Origin: Desulfobacteraceae bacterium
GTDB taxonomy: Bacteria; Desulfobacterota; Desulfobacteria; Desulfobacterales; Desulfobacteraceae
Assembly: GCA_016743945.1 (NCBI GenBank)
Contig: JADGFI010000003.1
Location: forward strand, 269,132 to 333,131
DNA length: 64,000 nt
Direction: 5' to 3'
Shown here: positions 53,593 to 62,487 of the stretch, in pieces
Layout: each line of letters begins with the position of its first letter
Position numbering within the stretch: position 1 is the first letter of the stretch
Program-made: the position numbers and the translations under genes
The notes under the pieces: model-generated
Seen by the model: the letters and a program-made list of their open reading frames with translations, nothing else
What the model was told of the DNA's origin: nothing
The model's database searches: none

Positions 53593-53731
53593 TTATTAAA
53601 ATCAATAATCCTTTTAAATTATCCTGATTTGCTATCCTTGTTATCATCAAAAAGCAATATTTTTTTTGAAAACCGGACAAAAAATTATCAATTTTGATAA
53701 AATAGGTGTGTATCTTTATCAGTTTTAATAA
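53593..53731. promoter_or_regulatory. Three TTAT-N8-ATAA operator-like repeats
   Basis: TTATCAATTTTGATAA at 53685-53700 and TTATCAGTTTTAATAA at 53716-53731 are 31 bases apart centre to centre (about three DNA turns, same face). A third related site, TTATTAAAATCAATAA, lies at 53593-53608 just upstream of the regulator start. The first is a perfect inverted repeat. They are about 230-370 bases upstream of the predicted transcription start of the SHMT-like gene, a possible enhancer position, and the third could serve autoregulation. Confidence 0.65.
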
Positions 53732-53935
53732 AAGCCTGCAGATCTTTGGTCTTAAGCTGAAAAAAAAACATATCGGGCAAGGACGATTCTTAACATTGAT
53801 AATTAAGTCCGTTCACAAACGGCCCATCCTTCACCGAGCCGGTAGGATTTAACCCTATTCTAACCATCTGTAATTATTTAATTACTTATTATTTCAATGA
53901 TAACAAGCAAAAACTTTCCCTTTTTTACAAAGGCA

Positions 53936-53951
53936 TGGTCTTTAAATTGCT
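53936..53951 (+). promoter_or_regulatory. Sigma-54-like promoter before the SHMT-like/TRAP cluster
   Basis: TGGTCTTTAAATTGCT keeps the GG and GC elements with the exact 10-base spacing and the TTGCT -12 box. The -24 box is TGGTCT rather than TGGCAC. It is 67 bases upstream of the ATG at 54018. Confidence 0.7.
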
Positions 53952-54017
53952 TAAACCATACAAGAGTTAGCATTTGTTTTTTTATAGTTCTTAACTTTGA
54001 GAAGGAGAGTTCCCCAT

Positions 54018-55262
54018 ATGTTGCACTTACCAATTGACGACCCCCAAATGGCAAAACTTATCAGCCAGGAAGAAGGCCGGCTTGAAAACACCTTAAACCT
54101 TATTGCCGCCGAAAACCACTCTCCCCAATCCATTCTTGAGGTGATGGGTTCAGGGTTTAACACAAAAACCATTGAAGGCTACCCCAAAAAACGGTTCCAT
54201 GCCGGCTGCGTGAATGTGGACGAGGTTGAAACCCTGGCAATTGAAAGGGGGAAGTCACTTTTTGGAGCTGAATATATAAATGTCCAGCCCCATAGCGGCA
54301 CCTCAGCCAACCTGGCAGTCTATTTCAGTGTGTTAAATATTGGAGACAAAATATTGTCCATGAGCCTGCCCCACGGCGGTCATCTTTCCCATGGACACAA
54401 AGCATCCATTACCAGTAAATGCTTTGATTTTTCCCATTACAGGGTAAATCCGGAAACAGGGCTGATTGATTATGAAAAGCTCCGGGAAATCGCCCTTCGT
54501 GTGAAACCCAAAATGATTGTCGCCGGGGCCAGTTCATATCCCAGGCTCATCGATTATGAAAAAATGGCCCAGATAGCCAAAGAAGCGTCAGCCCTTCTTC
54601 TGGCCGACATGGCCCATCTGGCAGGTCTTGTGGCGGCAAAGGTGATACCAAGTCCTGTGCCCCATTGCGATTTTGTCACCTTTACCTGCTATAAAACCCT
54701 CATGGGGGGCCGGGGCGGTGCAATTTTGTGCAAAGAGATCTATGGGAAAAAGATAGACAGCGCCGTGTTCCCCGGATGCCAGGGAACAACAGCAGTAAAC
54801 CTTCTGGCGGCAAAGGCATTGATCTTCAAGCTTGCCCATGAAGAAAAATTTATTTTGATCCAGAAAAAGACCCTTGAAAATGCAAAAATCATGGCCCAGG
54901 CCTTTAAGGATAAAGGCTATCGCATTATTTCCGGGGGAACAGATAATCACCAGGTGGTGATTGACTTGACATCCAAGGGTATTTCAGGCAAATCAGCTGA
55001 GGAATGCCTGGAGTCGGTGGGAATTGTAATGAATCGAAATGTGGTGCCTGAAGATGAGAAAAATCCCGGAAAGGTCAGTGGTATCAGGCTGGGAAGCGGT
55101 GCTGTGTCAGCCAGAGGATTGGGAGAATCCCAGATACTCAAGATTGTTGAACTCATGGACATGACAATGATGAACCAGGAAAAAAAGGAGGTATTAGAGG
55201 AAGTCAGAGTCGAAGTGTCAAAGTTGTGCCAGGCATTTCCTGTTAATGGATCTGCCCAATAG
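54018..55262 (+). CDS. Serine hydroxymethyltransferase-like PLP enzyme, divergent active site
   Basis: A 414-residue fold-type I PLP enzyme clearly of the SHMT family: ENTLNLIAAENHSP, ANLAVYFSVLNIGD, VAGASSYPRLIDYEKMA, LLADMAHLAGLVAAKV, and SGGTDNHQVVIDL. The PLP lysine is Lys226 in TCYKTLMGGRGG, where the canonical His before it is Tyr225. At the positions of the two active-site tyrosines (51 and 61 in Geobacillus numbering, which this sequence follows without gaps) it has Thr51 and His61; Glu53, His122, Asp197 and His200 are kept. The ATG at 54018 has AGGAGA nine bases upstream. The likely result is an altered substrate or folate-independent activity (aldolase, racemase or alpha-methyl-amino-acid reaction), not housekeeping GlyA. 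Inference from by-eye alignment. Confidence 0.85.
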   Translation: MLHLPIDDPQMAKLISQEEGRLENTLNLIAAENHSPQSILEVMGSGFNTKTIEGYPKKRFHAGCVNVDEVETLAIERGKSLFGAEYINVQPHSGTSANLAVYFSVLNIGDKILSMSLPHGGHLSHGHKASITSKCFDFSHYRVNPETGLIDYEKLREIALRVKPKMIVAGASSYPRLIDYEKMAQIAKEASALLLADMAHLAGLVAAKVIPSPVPHCDFVTFTCYKTLMGGRGGAILCKEIYGKKIDSAVFPGCQGTTAVNLLAAKALIFKLAHEEKFILIQKKTLENAKIMAQAFKDKGYRIISGGTDNHQVVIDLTSKGISGKSAEECLESVGIVMNRNVVPEDEKNPGKVSGIRLGSGAVSARGLGESQILKIVELMDMTMMNQEKKEVLEEVRVEVSKLCQAFPVNGSAQ

Positions 55263-55319
55263 ATTGTATACACAAAGGTTAGGATTACCCATTAATTATT
55301 TTAAAAAAAAGGAAGAGAA

Positions 55320-56339
55320 ATGCGGATATCAAAATTATCGATCATCAGTCTGATTCTTGTGGCTTTTTTTCTCAGCATCATTCCCCAGGCCATGGCGGGG
55401 AAAAGCAAGCATAAATTAAAAATTGCCCAGACTGTTTTTCCCAAGGGGAGCGCCCACATGGATTCCATTGAGAGAATTGCCAAGGAAATTACAGCTCAGA
55501 CCGACGGCAGGATTACCTTTAAAATTTATGGCCCGGAACTGGCAGATTGGTCCGAGCTAAATGAAATGGTTAACCGTGGTTTCATAGATATGATGTTAAG
55601 CCCCATGTCTCCCAGCTTTGACCCCCGGTGGAATGCCACCTACACTCCTTATATCGTAACCACCTATGACAAGGCAAAAGAGGCCTTTGGCGCCGGCGGA
55701 TTCATGGATGAAATGTTCCATTCCTGGGCCAATGATGTGAACATGGTCTGGCTGGGAACCTGGCTCCAGGGGTTTACCGGGGTCTCTTTGAGCCAACAGG
55801 CAGCACTTGATCCGGAACAGGCCAAGGGAATTAAAATCAGAACTCCACCCATTGCCGCCTTCGAATGCTATTGGAATGCATTGGGTTTTACACCCAGCCT
55901 GATTCCCTATAGTGAGGTTCCCACTGCCATCAGCACCGGAGTCGTGGACGGACAGGCCGGCGGCGGACCATTCCAGACCTATAATTGCTGCAGGGACCTG
56001 AACAAATATTTCGTATTTTACCGGGACAGTGTGGAGCTCTGGGGATACACCATCAACAAAAAAACCTGGAATAAGCTGGACAAAGCTGACCAGAAAATAA
56101 TCCAGACCATCGTCACCAATGAAGCTGCCGTAAGAGTCGATGGCGCTGAAAAAGAGGACATGGATTATATGCAGAAATTAAGGGATCACGGCCTTGAGGT
56201 TGTGGACCTGGCAGATCACCCCAAACTGTTGAACGCAGCCAGGGATGCCGGCAGGACCTGCTGGACCAAGCTGGACGGTATTGTGGGCAAGGTATGGATG
56301 GATAAAATCAGAACAGCGGTGGGTGTTGAAATCAAATAA
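55320..56339 (+). CDS. dctP: TRAP transporter substrate-binding protein (DctP)
   Basis: A 339-residue periplasmic solute receptor. The signal peptide MRISKLSIISLILVAFFL ends at AMA-GKSK. The family pattern KIAQTVFPKGSAHMDSIERIA is near the mature N-terminus, with the ligand-arginine region KGIKIRTPPIAAFECYWNALG and later GVVDGQAGGGPFQTY. The start has AAGGAAGAGAA upstream. Fifty-seven bases after the SHMT-like gene and followed by dctQ and dctM. The ligand is probably an organic or amino acid carboxylate bound via the conserved arginine. Confidence 0.93.
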   Translation: MRISKLSIISLILVAFFLSIIPQAMAGKSKHKLKIAQTVFPKGSAHMDSIERIAKEITAQTDGRITFKIYGPELADWSELNEMVNRGFIDMMLSPMSPSFDPRWNATYTPYIVTTYDKAKEAFGAGGFMDEMFHSWANDVNMVWLGTWLQGFTGVSLSQQAALDPEQAKGIKIRTPPIAAFECYWNALGFTPSLIPYSEVPTAISTGVVDGQAGGGPFQTYNCCRDLNKYFVFYRDSVELWGYTINKKTWNKLDKADQKIIQTIVTNEAAVRVDGAEKEDMDYMQKLRDHGLEVVDLADHPKLLNAARDAGRTCWTKLDGIVGKVWMDKIRTAVGVEIK

Positions 56340-56443
56340 CCGGCAACAAAAAATGAAACTCCTATAATTGCAATATTTTGGTCGGAATTTCATATAAAAT
56401 CTTAACCAAACAAGATCAACAGACAAAAGAGGAGGCAAATCCC

Positions 56444-56983
56444 ATGGGGTTGATTCACCATGTATTTAAACCGGCTGACAGATTCCTGGTTGCTGCAATG
56501 AAAATCATCATCATTCTTGTAACGATTATGGCCACAGGAACCATGTTTCTCCAGGTTGTTGCCAGATATATTTTTGAGATTTCCATTTCAGGCCTGGATG
56601 AGTTGACCGGACATACTGCGGTATGGCTATACCTCATGGGTGCTGCTTTTGGAACATATGACCGAAGCCAGATCAAGGCGGATATGGTGCACCTTTTTAT
56701 TAAAAACAAAACTGCTCTGGCTGTTATCAGAGCGATTGCAGCCCTGGTTTCGGTTGTGGTGGCAGGCTTTATGACGGTCTGGAGCTATGGATACGTTCAC
56801 TGGAGTCTCCTGAAACATGAAGTAACCCCGAGCCTTCAGCTTCCAACCGTTATTTTCCAGATATCCATTCTCATTGGTGCGATATTAATGGTGATCTATT
56901 TTATAGTGGAGCTTGTGGATGAGATAAAACAGATACCCCTGTCCCGGACACAGAATCCTCAATCCGGGGCAATCGCACAATAA
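56444..56983 (+). CDS. dctQ: TRAP transporter small permease subunit (DctQ)
   Basis: A 179-residue membrane protein with four hydrophobic segments (for example VAAMKIIIILVTIMATGTMF and QISILIGAILMVIYFIVEL) and the DctQ motif region EISISGLDELTGHTAVWLYLM. The start at 56444 has AGGAGG nine bases upstream; a longer frame from 56378 begins at a TTG without such a site. Between dctP and dctM as usual. Confidence 0.9.
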   Translation: MGLIHHVFKPADRFLVAAMKIIIILVTIMATGTMFLQVVARYIFEISISGLDELTGHTAVWLYLMGAAFGTYDRSQIKADMVHLFIKNKTALAVIRAIAALVSVVVAGFMTVWSYGYVHWSLLKHEVTPSLQLPTVIFQISILIGAILMVIYFIVELVDEIKQIPLSRTQNPQSGAIAQ

Positions 56984-56993
56984 GGAGATAAGT

Positions 56994-58295
56994 TTGGGTA
57001 CTTTAGCAATAGGTTTGGCAATTCTAGTCGCTCTCATGGTATTTGGTGTACCTGTGGCAATGGCCTTCGGCGCCATGGCCATCTTCATGGCATATTCATT
57101 TGGTGCTGATTCCGGTATGTTGATTCCAACGGCATTTTATCAACTCAAGTCAGTGGTATTACTGACCATTCCATTTTTTATTCTCATCGGTAGTCTCATG
57201 AGCTCCGGCGGACTTGCCGTCCGGCTCATTGATTTTGTCAATTCCCTTGTGGGCCGACTTCGGGGAGGCCTGGGAGCAGTTACCATCGTGGCCTGTGCCA
57301 TGTTCGGCTCCATTGGCGGGTCCTGTTCATCGGCCGTTGCAGCCATCGGTACGATCATGATTCCCAGAATGGAAGAAAATGGGTATTCAAGGGGGTATGC
57401 AACAGCTCTTGTGGCCTGTTCCTCAATATTGGGACAACTCATTCCCCCCAGCGTGTCCATGATTCTGTTTGCCTTGATCACCTATCAGTCCATCCCGGGA
57501 TGCTGGCTGGCAACAGTAGGTCCGGCCATTTTAACCATTATTATTTTCACCATTTTTAATTTTTTCATGACCCGGAAAATGCCGTTAAAACTTCTGCCCC
57601 AGGCAGATCTTGGAACTCAGTTCAAGCAGATAGGAGCCTCCACGGTCAAGGCCACCTTTGCCCTGCTGTTGCCCGTCATTATCCTGGGCGGGATTTACGG
57701 CGGCATTGCCACTCCCACAGAATCGGCAGTTGTGTCGGTGCTCTATGTGATTCCCGTGAGCATGTTCATTTACAAGGCCCTGAGTTTAAGGGGACTTGGC
57801 AAATCATTGGTATCGGCGGCCACCACAACTGGGGTTCTGATTATCATGCTCTTTTTTGTCATGATCAACACCCGAATCATGACCATGGAACAGATTCCCC
57901 AGGAAATGTCCTCATGGATACTGGAGATCTCAACCAATAAATATGTAATTTTGCTCATGATTAATATCTTCTTGCTGGTCATTGGCATGATCATGGATGA
58001 TATCAGCGGCACCATCCTGGCAGCCTCCCTTTTGTTTCCCATCATGGAATCAATCGGGGTGCACCCGCTTCATTTTGCTGCCATCCTGGGCGTTAACCTG
58101 GGACTTGGAAACGTGACCCCGCCAACGGCTCCCATTTTGTTTCTGGCCGGTCGCATCGGAAAGGCTCCCATTGAAACCTATATAAAGCCCAGCCTGATTC
58201 TAATGTTTGGCGGCCTGCTACCCGTGGTGATTGCCACAACCTACTGGGCAGATCTTTCCCTTTTTCTGCCCCGGCTGTTTGGATTTGCAAATTAA
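56994..58295 (+). CDS. dctM: TRAP transporter large permease subunit (DctM)
   Basis: A 433-residue membrane protein with about twelve hydrophobic segments. Typical text includes LTIPFFILIGSLMSSGGLA, FGSIGGSCSSAVAAIGTIMIP, and the C-terminal NLGLGNVTPPTAPILFLA. The start is an uncommon TTG at 56994, chosen because AAGGAG lies six bases upstream and no better in-frame start precedes it. Ten bases after dctQ and three bases before the hydrolase gene. Confidence 0.93.
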   Translation: MGTLAIGLAILVALMVFGVPVAMAFGAMAIFMAYSFGADSGMLIPTAFYQLKSVVLLTIPFFILIGSLMSSGGLAVRLIDFVNSLVGRLRGGLGAVTIVACAMFGSIGGSCSSAVAAIGTIMIPRMEENGYSRGYATALVACSSILGQLIPPSVSMILFALITYQSIPGCWLATVGPAILTIIIFTIFNFFMTRKMPLKLLPQADLGTQFKQIGASTVKATFALLLPVIILGGIYGGIATPTESAVVSVLYVIPVSMFIYKALSLRGLGKSLVSAATTTGVLIIMLFFVMINTRIMTMEQIPQEMSSWILEISTNKYVILLMINIFLLVIGMIMDDISGTILAASLLFPIMESIGVHPLHFAAILGVNLGLGNVTPPTAPILFLAGRIGKAPIETYIKPSLILMFGGLLPVVIATTYWADLSLFLPRLFGFAN

Positions 58296-58298
58296 CAG

Positions 58299-59219
58299 AT
58301 GAACCATAAATATCAGATAAAAATAGCCCGGATTTTATCCCGGCTCCTGGAGGTTTCAGGGCTGACGGGAAAGCCGTTGGATGATCGGGCTCGCAAAGAG
58401 GCGCCCGGAAGTTTTATTACCCTGTCAAAGGGGAGGGTCCATTATGAAACAGCCGGCCCTGAAAAAGGGGTCCCCCTGGTGCTTGTCCATGGATTGTCCG
58501 TGCCGGGATATATCTGGGATCCGGTTTTTTACCCTCTTGCCAGGGCAGGTTTTCGGGTAATTCGGTTCGACCTGTACGGAAGAGGATTTTCCGACAGACC
58601 AAAGGTTCGGTATGATGCAGAGCTGTTTGACACACAGCTTGTGCAGTTGCTGTCTGCATTAAATATCACGGGTCCGGTCCACCTTGCCGGCGTATCCATG
58701 GGCGGGGCCATCTGTGCCCGTTTTTCATCCTGTCACCCAGAGCGGGTAGACCGGCTCTGCCTGATTAATCCGGCAGGCATGATGCCCCGACCCGGCTTGC
58801 CTGAACGTTTAAAACTTTTACCCCTGCTTGGAGAGTGTCACATGGGCTTGTTTGGCAAGAAGCTTATTCTTGCAGGGCTCTACGATGATTTTTACACACA
58901 GCTTCGCCCCAAAGGATACAAGACAAAGATGGTACAGCAGATATCCTATGCCGGTTTCAGGCGGGCGCTGCTGTCAACCCTTCGCAGCGGTATTCTGCAT
59001 GAGATGGAGCCAATTTATCGGTCACTGGGCAAAAACACCCCCAGAATGATGCTGGTCTGGGGAAAGGAAGACAGGGTCATACCCCATGAAAACTGCATCC
59101 GGTTAAGAGGTCTTATCCCGGATATGGTATGCCATTTCATTGAACGAACAGGCCATCTTCCCCATTGTGAAGATCCTGAACAGGTATTGCCCTTGCTTGT
59201 GGATTTTTTTAATCCCTGA
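58299..59219 (+). CDS. Alpha/beta-hydrolase
   Basis: A 306-residue hydrolase with the nucleophile elbow GVSMGG, an oxyanion-region HGLSVPGYIWDPVF, acid residue in WGKEDRVIPH, and catalytic His in RTGHLPHCEDP. No signal peptide. It starts three bases after the dctM stop, so it is certainly in the same operon. Probably an esterase, lactonase or C-C hydrolase acting on the imported compound or a product. Confidence 0.9.
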   Translation: MNHKYQIKIARILSRLLEVSGLTGKPLDDRARKEAPGSFITLSKGRVHYETAGPEKGVPLVLVHGLSVPGYIWDPVFYPLARAGFRVIRFDLYGRGFSDRPKVRYDAELFDTQLVQLLSALNITGPVHLAGVSMGGAICARFSSCHPERVDRLCLINPAGMMPRPGLPERLKLLPLLGECHMGLFGKKLILAGLYDDFYTQLRPKGYKTKMVQQISYAGFRRALLSTLRSGILHEMEPIYRSLGKNTPRMMLVWGKEDRVIPHENCIRLRGLIPDMVCHFIERTGHLPHCEDPEQVLPLLVDFFNP

Positions 59220-59253
59220 TTTTAAAAACAACTCAAAACAATAGGAGAAAAAA

Positions 59254-60102
59254 ATGGATACATATTATGTTAACGGAGAATTTGTTGATGATGAGGCTGC
59301 CAGGGTTCCTGCAAAAGACCTTACGGTTTTAAGGGGATTCGGGGTATTTGATTTTTTAATCACTTACAACAAACGCCCGTTTTACCTTAAAGAACATGTG
59401 GAACGTCTTGAGACTTCGGCAAAGAACATCGGCCTGAAACTCTCCCACACCAATGAGCAGATCTGTAAAATCGTAGAGGAAACGGTTAAAAAAAATACCC
59501 ACCATGATGAGTCCAATATCCGGCTGGTTTATACCGGCGGTGTGAGTCCGGACGGGGTTACCCCCGCAGGCAACGGGATTCTCATGGTCATGGTCACCCC
59601 AAAACATATGCTTCCTGATTTCTGGTATAACGATGGTGCTTCCGTTATCACCGTTGACATGGAACGCTTTATTCCCACTTCCAAAAGCACCAATTATCTG
59701 TCCGCCGTGTTTGCCCTGGAGCAGGCCCATAAGACAGGAGCCGCGGAAGCTTTGTATGTTGATCGAAATCAGCGGGTATTGGAGGGCACCACCACCAATA
59801 TTTTTGCCATCAAAGGCAGCAGCATTATCACCCCTCCCGACGGTATTCTACCGGGGATCACAAGAAGTGTTGTTCTCAAACTGATCCCCGAAAGTCTTAA
59901 ACTTGAGATGCGCCATATTGATTTTGCAGAACTTGAAAAGATGGATGAAATCTTCATCACTGCATCCAACAAGGAAATCGTGCCCGTGGTCAAGGTCAAT
60001 GACATGATCGTGGGACCCGGCAAGCCAGGAAACGTAACAAAGCAAATCATGACCTTGTTCAAATCATATACCAAAGATTTCGGCCAGGGTAAAATTTGTT
60101 GA
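59254..60102 (+). CDS. Class-IV PLP aminotransferase (D-amino-acid or branched-chain type)
   Basis: A 282-residue aminotransferase of fold type IV. The PLP lysine is Lys144 in PTSKSTNYLSAV. The substrate-side glutamate is in RVLEGTTTNIFAI (about residue 177). Also typical are RGFGVFDFL near the N-terminus and GILPGITRSVVL. Length and motifs fit D-amino-acid aminotransferase or BCAT; which one is not clear. The D-amino-acid context (racemase and D-Ala-ligase-like enzyme in the same cluster) favours the former by inference. A ribosome-binding site AGGAGAAAAA precedes the ATG. Confidence 0.9.
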   Translation: MDTYYVNGEFVDDEAARVPAKDLTVLRGFGVFDFLITYNKRPFYLKEHVERLETSAKNIGLKLSHTNEQICKIVEETVKKNTHHDESNIRLVYTGGVSPDGVTPAGNGILMVMVTPKHMLPDFWYNDGASVITVDMERFIPTSKSTNYLSAVFALEQAHKTGAAEALYVDRNQRVLEGTTTNIFAIKGSSIITPPDGILPGITRSVVLKLIPESLKLEMRHIDFAELEKMDEIFITASNKEIVPVVKVNDMIVGPGKPGNVTKQIMTLFKSYTKDFGQGKIC

Positions 60103-60135
60103 TTAAAATCGACCCCGGGCCTTATTATATAATAT

Positions 60136-60180
60136 CCGGGAATTGATTTTTATATAATGGATATGTCCCGGGCCCTTTTT
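60136..60180 (+). terminator. Possible intercistronic hairpin before the CapA-like gene
   Basis: CCGGGA at 60136-60141 can pair with TCCCGG at 60166-60171, followed by GCCC and five T residues. The 24-base loop is long and an alternative ATATCC/GGATAT pairing competes. It may give partial termination between the aminotransferase and CapA-like genes. Confidence 0.35.
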
Positions 60181-60225
60181 GTAGCGGTCCGGGCATGTCC
60201 ATCGCATTTTATAAGGAGTAGACAA

Positions 60226-61461
60226 TTGGTATCTGCAATTGATTTTAACTGGGAACGAGGATCATGGCAGGAGGATCCAGGGAAACCCCGGGAAAAGGCC
60301 AGAACAGCCCATGTCTGTATTGCCGGAGACTGGGCCCCCATCAGGGCCTTTGCCCCCCTTATCGAGCAAAGGCCTGAATCTGTTTACGGAGATCTTTTGG
60401 CACCCCTGGAGGCGGCAGATCTTTGCATTGTCAACCTGGAAGCGCCACTGAGTGACACAGGCCTGCCTGTGAATAAAAGCGGGGCGGTGTTCAAGGGAGA
60501 AAAAAAACATGTACAGGGGCTTGCTTCCTTTGATGCGGTAACCCTGGCCAACAACCATGTGTTTGATTTTGGGGTTGAGGCATTTGATGAGACCCTCCAG
60601 GCTCTGGACAGCAGGGGTATCAAATGGACAGGGGCAGGAAAAAACCTTGACCAGGCGGCATCTCCCTTGATTCTGGAAAAAAATGGATTAAAAATCGCGA
60701 TTGTCAATTTCAGTGAAGGGGAAGACCTTAGTGCAGCGTCCGGGGAAAAACCCGGGGTCATGGGCTGGGATTTGCCCCGGATGGAAGCGCTTGTGGCCTC
60801 GCTTAGAAAACAGGTAGACTGCATAATGGTCATTGCCCATTGCGGTATTGAATATATCCCCTTTCCCCCGCCCTATGTGGCAAGGGCCTTTGAACGTATG
60901 GTCGATGCCGGAGCCGATATTGTCATCGGGCACCACCCCCATGTACCCCAGGGGGTGCAGTTTTATAAAGGTGTACCGATTTTTTACAGCCTTGGCAATT
61001 TTGTATTTTACCAGCCCACAGATCTAAAATTCAGGAAATTGGGGCTCATGGTCGATGTGGGGGTTAATCCATCGGGAATTTTTTCTTTTGAGATACTGCC
61101 CTATGAAATCCATGACCATGGGCTGGAACTGCTGAAAGAAGAATCAAAACAGGCGTTTTTTTGCAAATTCAAGGAGATCTCTGCTCCCCTGGACACGCCC
61201 GAAACCCTGGAACAGACCTGGCATGCCTTTCTTCGCTACTATGGCACCAAGGGGTTTTTCAATGAAATGACCATGATCATGGATAAAATAAAGACAGATC
61301 CCCAAAAAGGAGCCGCCATGTTCCGCAACCGGTTGACCACTCTCCAGCATCATACCCATTTAAAAGATTTCATGACCATGATCGTGGAGGGGAAAGTGGA
61401 GAAAGAGGTGCCCCGGGAATGGACAAGCATAATTGACCAATGGCTGACACAGAAACGATAA
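60226..61461 (+). CDS. CapA-family protein (poly-gamma-glutamate synthesis/capsule-like phosphoesterase fold)
   Basis: A 411-residue protein of the CapA family (metallophosphatase-like fold). Characteristic text is CIAGDWAPI, DLCIVNLEAPLSDTG, VTLANNHVFDFGVEAFDETL, IAHCGIEY, and VIGHHPHVPQGVQFYKG. No signal peptide is visible, unlike membrane-associated CapA of Bacillus. The start is a TTG at 60226 with AGGAG upstream; a longer frame from 60157 has no ribosome-binding site and an atypical N-terminus. CapA proteins help make or process poly-gamma-glutamate; the role here, next to a racemase and a D-Ala-ligase-like enzyme, is open. Confidence 0.88.
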   Translation: MVSAIDFNWERGSWQEDPGKPREKARTAHVCIAGDWAPIRAFAPLIEQRPESVYGDLLAPLEAADLCIVNLEAPLSDTGLPVNKSGAVFKGEKKHVQGLASFDAVTLANNHVFDFGVEAFDETLQALDSRGIKWTGAGKNLDQAASPLILEKNGLKIAIVNFSEGEDLSAASGEKPGVMGWDLPRMEALVASLRKQVDCIMVIAHCGIEYIPFPPPYVARAFERMVDAGADIVIGHHPHVPQGVQFYKGVPIFYSLGNFVFYQPTDLKFRKLGLMVDVGVNPSGIFSFEILPYEIHDHGLELLKEESKQAFFCKFKEISAPLDTPETLEQTWHAFLRYYGTKGFFNEMTMIMDKIKTDPQKGAAMFRNRLTTLQHHTHLKDFMTMIVEGKVEKEVPREWTSIIDQWLTQKR

Positions 61462-61480
61462 TTTTAAATGAATTGATTCT

Positions 61481-62389
61481 ATGAAAAAAACAATTCTTGT
61501 TACTGACTCGGGCCTGGGCGGGCTGGCTGTATTTACCGATATTGCAGCAGGACTTGCCAGGGCATCTTTATGGCAAAAGGTCTCGATGATTTATTTTAAT
61601 GCCTGGCCGGAGCAGACCCGGGGCTACAATCATCAACCAAACATGGCGGCCAAAGCCGAGGTTTTTAACAATGCCCTGAAATCCATGCAAACCTATGAAC
61701 CCGACATGATTCTCATTGCATGCAACACCCTGTCCGTGATCTATCCTTTCACAGCATTTTCCCGTACCACCACCATACCCGTGACCGGGATCGTGGACCA
61801 CGGGATAGATATGATTGCCCAGGCCCTGGAAAGCGAGCCTGAAAGTGGTGTCATCATCTTTGGCACACCCACCACGGCAGATGCCGAATCCCATGCCCTA
61901 GGTCTGATAAAAAAAGGCATTGCAAAACAAAGAATCATCAGCCAGGGATGTGTGAATCTGGCAGGGAAAATCGAGCGCAACCCCTTTGGCCATGAAGTTG
62001 AACAAATGGTCGAAGAAAATGTTGTCCAGGCGGTTCAACAGGTTCAACGAGGCGGCAAAAATTTTAAAACCGTCTTTGCCGCCCTGTGCTGCACCCATTT
62101 TGGCTATTGCAAAGATCTGTTTAAAAAGAACCTTGAACAACAGATAACGGATCGGCATAAAACCGAACAAATTAAAATTCTCAACCCCAATGAAAGAATG
62201 GCCCAAAAAGTACTGGCCCCTGAACTCAAAAAGCCTTTTATGGCGGATATAGATATGAAGATTGTCTCCAGGGTGAAATGGGAGGCATCTCGCATTGATG
62301 CCTATGATCAGCTGCTTCAATCTAAATCCCAGCCGGTGGTTTCGGCACTGAAGCAATATGAACTGAACCCTGAGCTGTTTGAGGTATAG
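61481..62389 (+). CDS. Asp/Glu racemase family protein, second paralogue
   Basis: A 302-residue homologue of the protein at 13239-14033. It begins MKKTILVTDSGLGGLAVFTD and keeps the catalytic pair Cys81 (ACNTLS) and Cys204 (LCCTHFGY). It is longer than the first copy, with extra sequence before and after the second cysteine. Twenty bases after the CapA-like stop and followed by the ATP-grasp ligase. Likely supplies or removes a D-amino acid for the pathway (inference). Confidence 0.87.
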   Translation: MKKTILVTDSGLGGLAVFTDIAAGLARASLWQKVSMIYFNAWPEQTRGYNHQPNMAAKAEVFNNALKSMQTYEPDMILIACNTLSVIYPFTAFSRTTTIPVTGIVDHGIDMIAQALESEPESGVIIFGTPTTADAESHALGLIKKGIAKQRIISQGCVNLAGKIERNPFGHEVEQMVEENVVQAVQQVQRGGKNFKTVFAALCCTHFGYCKDLFKKNLEQQITDRHKTEQIKILNPNERMAQKVLAPELKKPFMADIDMKIVSRVKWEASRIDAYDQLLQSKSQPVVSALKQYELNPELFEV

Positions 62390-62487
62390 GTTCTAAGCCC
62401 TACCTTAAATTTAACAAAAAGTTTGGTCCTGGGCAAAAAATCCAGGCCCAAAATTTATTAACCTTGTTTAAGAAAGGAATACAACTC

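Larger units (their letters stand above)
53579..54017. other. Divergent control region between regulator and SHMT-like gene
   Basis: 439 bases holding the TTAT-N8-ATAA repeats near the regulator, an AT-rich stretch, and the sigma-54-like promoter at 53936-53951. No coding frame is credible in it. Confidence 0.7.
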
